A stretch of 40,076 bases of DNA from Nostoc linckia z4. Its GTDB lineage: Bacteria; Cyanobacteriota; Cyanobacteriia; Cyanobacteriales; Nostocaceae. A model generated the notes under the pieces. It was not told the origin of the DNA. It saw nothing but the letters and a program-made list of their open reading frames with translations, and ran no database searches. The stretch is from assembly GCF_002608075.1 (NCBI RefSeq), contig NZ_LAHA01000001.1, positions 26,667-66,742 on the forward strand. Direction: 5' to 3'. A program made the translations under genes and the position numbers. Positions within the stretch are counted from its first letter, which is position 1, and every line of letters begins with the position of its first letter. This document shows, in pieces, positions 7,435 to 14,412 of the stretch.

Positions 7435-8355
7435 TTACCTTGCTACCAACTGATTAACTGTTGCAACTCCAGCTAAATCTAAAATTGGTGAAATTAAATC
7501 TTCACGTTTCACTGCCATCATGTGGACACCTTGACACAATTGCCGCGCTATTTGCACTTGTTCGGCAGCAATTTTCATGCCTTCTTCAAGGGGATCTTTG
7601 GCTTTGGCCAATCTATCAATAATATGTTGGGGAATATTTACTCCCGGAACACACTTATTAATAAAATGAGCATTTTTAGCTGATTTCAACAGAAAAATTC
7701 CTGCCAAAATTGGTTTTTTATAACCAGTGGCAATTGTGTCCATAAATTTTTCTAGACGTTCAAAATCGGTAATTAACTGACTTTGAAAAAATTGCGCTCC
7801 GGCTTCGATTTTGCGTTCAAATCGACTTTGCAAACCCGACCAACTCTTACATTGTGGATCTACTGCTGCACCAGGAAATAAATCTAGTGCCCCATCAGTT
7901 AGGGGTTTATCGTTGCAATCAACGCCTTGATTCATTTTGCGAATTATTTGTAGCAGTCGCACAGCTTCCAAGTCAAAAACAGCTTTGGCTTCTGAATGAT
8001 CGCCTGCTTTTACTGGGTCGCCAGTGAGGGCTAAGATATTGTGTATGCCTAAAGCATGAGCGCCCATCAAATCGGCTTGTAAACCAATGCGGTTGCGATC
8101 GCGGCAAGCAATTTGACAAATCGGCTCGACACCGTTTTGTAATAAAATTAGTGATGCCACTAATGAAGACATCCGCAGCACAGCGCGGCTACCATCGGTA
8201 ATATTGACGGCATGAACCCTCCCCTTAAGGGTCGCCGCCATTTTAATCATGTGGGTTGGATCTCCTCCCTTTGGAGGTGCTACCTCAGCCGTAACCAGAA
8301 ATTCACCTGCTTGCACGGCTCTACGGAAGGCAGTGGGGCTATGGGTGTGATGCAT
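7435..8355 (-). CDS. Methylenetetrahydrofolate reductase (MetF-like)
   Basis: The 306-aa protein is a single MTHFR TIM-barrel domain. Glu24 in VTAEVAPPKGGDP matches the catalytic Glu of the family. NITDGSRAVLRMSSL, CRDRNRIGLQADLMGAHALGI and LALTGDP form the flavin and folate site. The enzyme reduces 5,10-methylene-THF to 5-methyl-THF for methionine synthesis. The pattern of these motifs resembles the MTHFR half of bifunctional homocysteine methyltransferase/MTHFR proteins and acetogen-type MetF more than E. coli MetF; this is by eye only. It lies 114 bp downstream of trpS on the same strand, with a hairpin repeat between them. No methionine-cycle genes are adjacent. Confidence 0.85.
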   Translation of the reverse strand: MHHTHSPTAFRRAVQAGEFLVTAEVAPPKGGDPTHMIKMAATLKGRVHAVNITDGSRAVLRMSSLVASLILLQNGVEPICQIACRDRNRIGLQADLMGAHALGIHNILALTGDPVKAGDHSEAKAVFDLEAVRLLQIIRKMNQGVDCNDKPLTDGALDLFPGAAVDPQCKSWSGLQSRFERKIEAGAQFFQSQLITDFERLEKFMDTIATGYKKPILAGIFLLKSAKNAHFINKCVPGVNIPQHIIDRLAKAKDPLEEGMKIAAEQVQIARQLCQGVHMMAVKREDLISPILDLAGVATVNQLVAR

Positions 8356-8390
8356 ATCATTAGAAATCTTTATTTATTAAAGAATAAGTC

Positions 8391-8419
8391 AGAAATCAGA
8401 ATTCAGAAATCTGAATTCT
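8391..8419. repeat. Heptamer-derived hairpin between trpS and metF-like gene
   Basis: AGAATTCAGA (8398-8407) and TCTGAATTCT (8410-8419) are perfect inverted arms, preceded by an AGAAATC heptamer. It has the same repeat units as 4118-4307 and 12962-13073. Confidence 0.7.
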
Positions 8420-8469
8420 GGATTCTTTCTTGTTAAATGGTATAACAAATCACACCCAAAAGGTAAAAC

Positions 8470-9480
8470 TCATAGAGGCAGAGAGTAGCCTAAAGCGACT
8501 TTGACTTGTGATAGAGTTTGATTGGCGATCGCTCTCGCTTTTTCGGCTCCATCCCGCAACACAGACTCTAAATAGCTTTTGTCTTCAGTTATCGCCTGAT
8601 ATTTTTCTTGGATTGGTTTGAGAGCCTCAATCATTGTATCTGCTAACAATGGCTTGAATTGTCCCCAGCCCATATCCTGACACTCAACTGCTACATCTTC
8701 TTTTGTCTTTCCAGAAAGCAAAGTATACAGAGTTAATAAATTATTGCATTCTGGACGCTCTGGGTCGTCAAAAATCAAACCACGAATCGGATCGGTTTTA
8801 CAACGCTTAATTTTGTATTGAATTTGCTCTGGGGAATCTAGCAAATTGATGCGGCTTAAATCTGAAGGATCGGACTTAGACATTTTGCGCGTACCATCTG
8901 CCAAACTCATCACCCTTGCGCCTTGTTTGGGAATTAAAGGATCTGGTAACTTCAAAACTGGACGATCTGGTTTACCAAATTGGTGATTTAACCGAGCTGC
9001 AATATCCCGTGTTAATTCCAAGTGTTGCTTTTGGTCTTCACCCACTGGGACTTTATCCGCTTGGTAAAGCAAAATATCAGATGCCATCAGTACTGGGTAA
9101 TCCAGTAAACCTGCACTCACATTTTCTCCCTGTTTGACGGCCTTTTCCTTAAACTGGATCATATCTTGCAGCCAGTTTAGGGGTGTAATACAGTTGAGCA
9201 ACCAGGTGAGTTCGCTGTGGGCTGAAACGTGGGATTGCACAAAAATGGTGGAGTGATTTAAATCAAGACCACAAGCTAGATACAAAGCAACAAGGGTATA
9301 AGTATCAGCTGCCAACTGTGTTGGGTCGTGTGGCACTGTAATTGCGTGTAAATCAGCCACGAACAGGTAATTTTCGTATTCGCTCTGACCTTCTACCCAG
9401 TTGCGAATGGCTCCCAAGTAGTTGCCTAGATGGTAATTGCCGGTTGGTTGAACTCCAGAAAGAACACGTTGCTTGCCCAT
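8470..9480 (-). CDS. trpS: Tryptophanyl-tRNA synthetase
   Basis: A class I aminoacyl-tRNA synthetase of 336 aa, the normal bacterial TrpS length. The HIGH-type motif is PTGNYHLGNYLGA (residues about 12-24) and the KMSKS loop is exact (about 197-201, in DGTRKMSKSDPSDLSRI). TrpS-specific motifs include LLYQADKVPVGEDQKQHLELTRDIAARLN. It charges tRNA-Trp in the cytosol. The start ATG at 9480 gives MGKQRVLSGVQPTGN. No T-box or tRNA-like leader was seen in the 263-bp upstream spacer. Confidence 0.96.
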   Translation of the reverse strand: MGKQRVLSGVQPTGNYHLGNYLGAIRNWVEGQSEYENYLFVADLHAITVPHDPTQLAADTYTLVALYLACGLDLNHSTIFVQSHVSAHSELTWLLNCITPLNWLQDMIQFKEKAVKQGENVSAGLLDYPVLMASDILLYQADKVPVGEDQKQHLELTRDIAARLNHQFGKPDRPVLKLPDPLIPKQGARVMSLADGTRKMSKSDPSDLSRINLLDSPEQIQYKIKRCKTDPIRGLIFDDPERPECNNLLTLYTLLSGKTKEDVAVECQDMGWGQFKPLLADTMIEALKPIQEKYQAITEDKSYLESVLRDGAEKARAIANQTLSQVKVALGYSLPL

Positions 9481-9743
9481 AAATTTTCAACTTAGTTATC
9501 TCAAATCTGCGCTAATGAAATTGCAGTCTGGTGGTAATCCGCTTCTTTTCTCTACAAGAAGCTGCATCAACCCAAACGCGTCTACGCAAAACTCATTTAA
9601 TTTTGACATTTTCCGTGTCAACTCGCCGTTGGGGAATTACAAATTTAGTGGTGAGAGCAGATTTGTGATGAATTTCGGGAGATTGCAAAGTTTCTATCTG
9701 CAAATTTGAAAAGATTAAGGCTGTTCTTGAGCCTACTCGATCG

Positions 9744-10601
9744 TTATGCTTCTAACCAAGCCTGCAAATCGGCCATACTGGTAAAATCTAACAGTGCTTC
9801 GCCAAGATTTTCTAGTTGTTCTAGGTTGAGAGTTTGAATGCGATCGCGCACATCTAGAGGTAATTCTCCCACTCTTCGAGTTAGTTGACGAAAAATCAGC
9901 GACCTTTCTCCTTCTTCTCGTCCTTCTTCTCGCCCTTCTTCTCGTCCTTCTTCCTTGATTTCTCGGTAAACTCTTGTTTCCTTGAGGGTAATTCCTAACA
10001 TTTCTTCAACCTCCTTACGGCTTAGTTGTTCAAACTTGTACATTATTATCGTTGTCACTAAGTCAATTATGGCGCGATTTATAGTTTCAGGCTGTTCAAC
10101 AGAAGAACGCTCAAGCAAATATCTGGCTTCAGAAGGTGCTTGTTGTTCCTCCACTGTAGTTAAGACCATTAACGCAACCCATAAAGGTAACTGACGAATA
10201 TCCCCCAATTCATCTAAATAGACACGATGGACTTGGTTTCCATTCAGCTGATTTCGATGGGGATAAATATCCCTTTGTTCCACACTCCTTGATGGATAAA
10301 TGATTACTGCTTGCCAATCGGAAAATCTGGCACGATTGCGATAGAAATATAACGAAGATTCTGCAAATAATCTTTCGTACAACTGTTCATCTTTTTGAAA
10401 TTGTACTTCACAGAAATATACAGCACCGGGGCTTTCATGTTCTGGTGGCAAAAATACTCCATCAATTTCAAACTTTGCTTCTTTGAGAGCCACTGAATCA
10501 AATCGATAAGCATCTGCATTTGGTGGAGGATTTGTCAATAGTTCAAATAGTAAACTAGGTGATTGTTGGAATATTTTGTAAAATATTGAATCTCGGCGCA
10601 T
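9744..10601 (-). CDS. DUF2887 (Rpn-like) protein with DUF4351 tail
   Basis: A 285-aa paralogue of the 6367-7179 gene. The N-terminal nuclease-like domain has MRRDSIFYKIFQQSP, FEIDGVFLPP and YFCEVQFQ, and the shared YKFEQLSRKEVEEMLGI segment follows. A run of four EEGR-type tetrapeptides (12-bp DNA repeats at about 9908-9954) leads to a C-terminal DUF4351-like domain (RQLTRRVGELPLDVRDRI, LEQLENLGEALLDF, DLQAWLE). The C-terminus differs completely from the other paralogue, as expected where family members exchange tails by recombination. It starts 66 bp after the stop of the upstream glycosyltransferase-like gene on the same strand. Confidence 0.82.
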   Translation of the reverse strand: MRRDSIFYKIFQQSPSLLFELLTNPPPNADAYRFDSVALKEAKFEIDGVFLPPEHESPGAVYFCEVQFQKDEQLYERLFAESSLYFYRNRARFSDWQAVIIYPSRSVEQRDIYPHRNQLNGNQVHRVYLDELGDIRQLPLWVALMVLTTVEEQQAPSEARYLLERSSVEQPETINRAIIDLVTTIIMYKFEQLSRKEVEEMLGITLKETRVYREIKEEGREEGREEGREEGERSLIFRQLTRRVGELPLDVRDRIQTLNLEQLENLGEALLDFTSMADLQAWLEA

Positions 10602-10667
10602 GGAATTTTGCTAGTGAAAAACCTATATAATATATCTTGCTTGCCAAATTAAAAATCCAAACTTTTA

Positions 10668-11534
10668 TTAATTTTGTGCCAAACCTACTTGTCCTCCAAT
10701 TAAACCTAAAAAACCTGTACCAAAGTGTTGAATTTCCAAAAAGCTGGCTTGTTCAGGTGAGGTTTTATAAACTCGGAATGTTTTCATAATGCCCAAAGTT
10801 GCAGCACTTTCTAAAGGGCCAATAAAGCTTGTATCTCTGTTAAAAAAATAAGATTGATTAGCCCAATAAACCATCTGATTTGCATTTAGAAAATAACAAC
10901 CTGAATGAGGATTGAGGGCACGATTAAATGTAATAGATGTATTCATAATTGTACCCTTGAGTTCTTGTTGTTCCTGCACGTTTTGAAAAGGAGCAGTAAC
11001 TCGTAAAGCCAAATCTCCATCAATGTAAGCTTTATGAACTAAACCATTCAGTGAAATTTCATAACGATTTGGCTGGAGCAAATTTGCGTCATTTGTTTGT
11101 TGGGTAAACCAATCTAATTTAACAAAAAACCAAGGGTCATGAACGATTAAATCATCTTCCATAAAGCAATAGTAATCGTATTTTCCAAGATAACTTTGCA
11201 GCACAGCTTGGCACTCAAATCCTAAAAGCATCGGTTCTACATTACTAGAATGATGCTTATATAAATGAGATGGTATAGGAAGCTGATTCAAAAGATGATT
11301 ATTTTGAGTTGTACAAATAACAATATCTAATTCGTGAGATAAGGGTTGATTGGCAGGAAAAGCTAATCGTTGAGCAATATTAATGATACTTTGAGATTTA
11401 CCAAATAATTGGTGCAAGCTAGCAAGGCTTTGGCTCAAAGCTTGCAAACGAGGTTTGGGGTCTTTGCGTTGGGAAGCATGACGGCCCTCATCGCTAGGTT
11501 TAAAAAAATGGGCAATAGTAATCAGAATTCGCAT
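10668..11534 (-). CDS. GT-A-like glycosyltransferase, putative
   Basis: A 288-aa protein starting MRILITIAHFFKPSDEG. The central DYYCFMEDDLIVHDPWFF stretch resembles the acidic (DXD-type) metal and sugar-nucleotide site of GT-A enzymes, after an ELDIVICTT strand. The C-terminal half has SGCYFLNANQMVYW and FIGPLESAATLG. No signal peptide or membrane segment is clear. It follows the GT4 gene by 120 bp of repeat-rich spacer on the same strand, so the two may act on the same glycan. Substrate and linkage are unknown. A non-enzymatic or different nucleotide-diphospho-sugar role cannot be excluded. Confidence 0.55.
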   Translation of the reverse strand: MRILITIAHFFKPSDEGRHASQRKDPKPRLQALSQSLASLHQLFGKSQSIINIAQRLAFPANQPLSHELDIVICTTQNNHLLNQLPIPSHLYKHHSSNVEPMLLGFECQAVLQSYLGKYDYYCFMEDDLIVHDPWFFVKLDWFTQQTNDANLLQPNRYEISLNGLVHKAYIDGDLALRVTAPFQNVQEQQELKGTIMNTSITFNRALNPHSGCYFLNANQMVYWANQSYFFNRDTSFIGPLESAATLGIMKTFRVYKTSPEQASFLEIQHFGTGFLGLIGGQVGLAQN

Positions 11535-11544
11535 TTTTAGTATT

Positions 11545-11579
11545 ATTAGTCATTAGTTATTAGTCATTAATCATTAGTC
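11545..11579 (+). repeat. ATTAGTC heptamer array
   Basis: Five heptamers (ATTAGTC, ATTAGTT, ATTAGTC, ATTAATC, ATTAGTC) sit immediately upstream of the GT-A-like gene start. They are followed by a C/T-rich tract to about 11632. Related to the array at 18181-18243. Confidence 0.85.
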
Positions 11580-11654
11580 ATTTCTTCCTCTGCTCCTCTT
11601 CTCCCTTGTCCCCTTGTCTCCCTCATCCACTCTCTGTCAGTATTGATAACTGAT

Positions 11655-12920
11655 TTAATTTCCGGCAAATCCTTTAGAAACTTTAGGAGTTTGGCGCTTT
11701 TTACTCTCAGCCTTCTTAGTAGCTAACATCCATTGCAAATGCTCTGGTAATAGTTTTGCTACATCATAATGTTGGAGAATTGTCGCTCGTGCGTTGGCAC
11801 GAATCGCTTTCATTTCTTGAGGATTATCTAGGGCTTCTTCAACTCGATCTGCAATATTTTGGGGAGAAAAGAAATCTACAAGTAGTCCATTAACGCCATC
11901 TTGTATTACCTCTAAAACTGGTGAAGTTCTGGAAGCTACTAACAAACATCCCACTGACATTGACTCTAACATCGACCAAGATAAAACAAAAGGACGGGTT
12001 AAATAAATATGAGCAGAAGACGCTTGTAATACTTGGAGATATTCATGGTAAGGTAGACTATCTGTAAAGTGCAGCCTTGATAAATCTAAAGATAATTTTT
12101 CTAGCATTAATTGTTTATAAGTCTTACCATCGGGGAGATTTTTACCATAAGCAACTCTGTCTTCTCCCACAACTACTACATGGCATTGGGGTCGGCGTTG
12201 TTGAAGTAGGGCTACAGCTTCCATAAACTGGGGAAAACCTCTATAAGGTTCCATTCCTCTTCCCACGTAAGTTACCAATTCTTGTACATGGGAAAGGTCG
12301 AGATTTATTCTTGGTAAAACTAACTTAGCATCTGGTTGAGGAGCAAAAAATTTGGTATCAATTCCGTCATGACAGACTGTGATTTTATCTTGAAATTCTT
12401 TAGGAAACTGTTGCCGCTGCCAATTAGTAGGAGAAAGTCCGCGATCGCAACTGTATAAATCAGTTAAAATCGGTGCATTTTTTACGCGAATTCGGCATAC
12501 ATCATCAGCATTTAATGGCTCATTGGGATCGAAATCTGCATCGGAACCATAAGCATGATAAAACCACTCAAAATAACACAATAATTCTGCCTTGGGAAAC
12601 ACATCTTTCATAAACAAAGTCGGCCCCCAACCAGAATGACCATAAATTATATCTGGAACGAAACCCTCAGCTTTTAATTTTTCCGCCATCCGGTAAACAG
12701 CTTGACCAGTAAGTACAGCATTTTCCAGGTTACGAACGTAGTGGTGGGTTTGGGGAGCAGCTTCACGAGAAGGAGTATAAATAGCTTTATGAACGCCAAA
12801 TAATTCTCCTTCGCGACGATTTGTGCCATAGACTATTCTGAAATTTTTATCCCTGCCCAAAAACATCGCGAGGTTACGAAATTGCGCGGGAAAGTTGGGA
12901 TGTAAAAATAAAATCTGCAT
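11655..12920 (-). CDS. GT4-family glycosyltransferase
   Basis: A 421-aa GT-B-fold retaining glycosyltransferase. The N-terminal domain begins MQILFLHPNFPAQFRN, with DIIYGHSGWG. The C-terminal domain has TYVGRGMEPYRGFPQFMEAV and the donor-binding PFVLSWSMLESMSVGCLLVAS motif (about residues 308-328), which contains one acidic residue of the GT4 E-x7-E region. Near-identical layouts are common among cyanobacterial GT4 proteins presumed to build surface polysaccharides; donor and acceptor are unknown. A 16-unit heptamer array begins 42 bp upstream of the start codon. The GT-A-like gene follows on the same strand. Confidence 0.88.
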   Translation of the reverse strand: MQILFLHPNFPAQFRNLAMFLGRDKNFRIVYGTNRREGELFGVHKAIYTPSREAAPQTHHYVRNLENAVLTGQAVYRMAEKLKAEGFVPDIIYGHSGWGPTLFMKDVFPKAELLCYFEWFYHAYGSDADFDPNEPLNADDVCRIRVKNAPILTDLYSCDRGLSPTNWQRQQFPKEFQDKITVCHDGIDTKFFAPQPDAKLVLPRINLDLSHVQELVTYVGRGMEPYRGFPQFMEAVALLQQRRPQCHVVVVGEDRVAYGKNLPDGKTYKQLMLEKLSLDLSRLHFTDSLPYHEYLQVLQASSAHIYLTRPFVLSWSMLESMSVGCLLVASRTSPVLEVIQDGVNGLLVDFFSPQNIADRVEEALDNPQEMKAIRANARATILQHYDVAKLLPEHLQWMLATKKAESKKRQTPKVSKGFAGN

Positions 12921-12961
12921 CGCAATTAATTTAATTAGATTATTGTGAGATAAAAGAAAAC

Positions 12962-13073
12962 AGGAATCAGGAGTCAGAATTCAGAATTCAGGAGTCAGAA
13001 TTCAGGAGTCAGAATTCAGGAGTCAGGAGTCAGAATTCAGGAGTCAGGAGTCAGAATTCAGAATTTAGAAGTA
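12962..13073. repeat. 16-unit two-letter heptamer array
   Basis: Sixteen perfectly phased heptamers consist mostly of two variants, AGGAGTC and AGAATTC, interspersed irregularly. The array lies within 42-153 bp of the GT4 start codon, so it would be in that gene's leader or promoter. Confidence 0.95.
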
Positions 13074-13598
13074 GTTTAGAATAGTTAGGACATAACCAAA
13101 CTATTTTAGTTGTAAAAATTTCAAATAATCCTATTGTGGATTTTGAAATAACTGTGAAAAATTTTCTTTCAATGAAGAATTAAGGAATATCTCAAACGTC
13201 ATATTTTTTGCTAACTTTCAATAATTCTGGCTCCTTAATTCTGACAATGTTTTTAAGATTATAAGATTAATTGCAAGATTTTTTTCGTAATTCAATATTA
13301 GTTAACTTAAGTTGTTTTTGAACACTCACACTCATTTGCGTTCACAAGTAATATAGCAGCCCCAAATACTGCCCAGAGACTTATTTGACTACAGTCAACA
13401 GTCAACCGTCAACAACCACCACTAATATTTTTCACAACTCAAACTAGCGTTAGTAAGGGCGAACGGCTGTTGTCTCCTACTAAGGATTTCGGGTAACGGC
13501 GCATTAATTATTGGAGATGTCTATTGAATGGAACTAGCTGCTGTTTTGGTGAGCCGTTGCCGGGAAATGCGAAAATAATGAAAATGCGTGTAATCACC
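13074..13598. other. Divergent spacer upstream of DUF429 gene
   Basis: AT-rich sequence with a short ACAGTCA heptamer run (13391-13411) and a GC-richer part (13445-13510). The latter contains TTAGTAAG and CTACTAAGG segments and AACGGC motifs that could fold. No RNA family or gene was recognised. Confidence 0.4.
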
Positions 13599-14330
13599 AT
13601 GAAATTTATTGGCATTGATTTAGGCTGGAAATCTCAACCAAGCGGACTATGCTGTTTAGGATGGATAGATGGACAATTGCAACTGCTAGATTTAGACCGC
13701 AAAGAAGCCATTGCAGATATCCTGGCATGGATTGATGACAGCGTACAACCAAAGGAACCAGCCATCATTGCTGTAGATGCACCTACCTTGATACCCAACG
13801 ACACTGGAAGTCGCCTTCCTGATAAACTCACTCACAAGTATTTTGGTAAATATCACGCTGGATGCTATCCAGCTAACAAAAATTTACCCTTTGCCCATCG
13901 CACCATCAACTTTGGTTTAGAGTTAGAATCTCGTGGTTATCTACATGCACCCACCATCGAACCACAAAAACTTGGCAGATATCAAATAGAAGTCTTTCCT
14001 CACCCAGCAATTGTTCATCTGTTCAACTTAGAACGCATTCTTAAATACAAAAAAGGACGCCTTAGCGAACGGCGCTTAGAATTAATTAAACTGCAAAATT
14101 ATCTTCTTCATATCCTCCCTTCCCTTTCTCCTCCTCTGCGTGTGTGCGATTCATTTGTGAAGGAAATTCCTACCACAGGTGCAGCCTTGAAAGCAACTGA
14201 AGATCAACTAGATGGGCTAGTTTGCGCTTATGTTGGTGCATACTGGTGGTATTGGGGAGAACAACGTAATTTAGTACTTGGCGATCGCACCACTGGCTAC
14301 ATTGTGATTCCTCAAAGAATTTTATCTTAA
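13599..14330 (+). CDS. DUF429 RNase H-fold-like protein
   Basis: A 243-aa protein when started at the ATG at 13599 (MKFIGIDLGW); in-frame Met codons at 13578 and 13584 are alternatives. IGIDLGW near the N-terminus, IIAVDAPT at about residue 55 and DQLDGLVCAYVGAY near the C-terminus place three acidic residues as in DUF429 proteins. These are predicted to have an RNase H-like fold and possibly nuclease activity. No experimental function is known to me. It is monocistronic, with a strong hairpin 20 bp after its stop, convergent with glgP. Confidence 0.8.
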   Translation: MKFIGIDLGWKSQPSGLCCLGWIDGQLQLLDLDRKEAIADILAWIDDSVQPKEPAIIAVDAPTLIPNDTGSRLPDKLTHKYFGKYHAGCYPANKNLPFAHRTINFGLELESRGYLHAPTIEPQKLGRYQIEVFPHPAIVHLFNLERILKYKKGRLSERRLELIKLQNYLLHILPSLSPPLRVCDSFVKEIPTTGAALKATEDQLDGLVCAYVGAYWWYWGEQRNLVLGDRTTGYIVIPQRILS

Positions 14331-14350
14331 AATCTGAAATTATATAGAAT

Positions 14351-14383
14351 AATAGGCGTTGCTGATTTTTAGCAACGCCTATT
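14351..14383. terminator. Bidirectional terminator between DUF429 gene and glgP
   Basis: Perfect 13-bp arms, AATAGGCGTTGCT (14351-14363) and AGCAACGCCTATT (14371-14383), surround a GATTTTT loop. The hairpin lies midway between two convergent stops. Short AT-rich tracts flank both sides. Confidence 0.8.
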
Positions 14384-14412
14384 ATTTAGTATTCAAAAAC
14401 TATTTGGTAGTA

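Noticed and set aside
9473..9709. Plus-strand 78-aa ORF upstream of trpS
   Set aside because: It starts within the trpS initiation region and shows no domain, ribosome site or coding pattern.
12962..13073. CRISPR array
   Set aside because: The units are 7 bp with no unique spacers and no cas genes are nearby; it is a tandem heptamer array.
13445..13520. tRNA or structured RNA upstream of the DUF429 gene
   Set aside because: GC-richer with short inverted motifs, but no cloverleaf, anticodon arm or known RNA family could be drawn.
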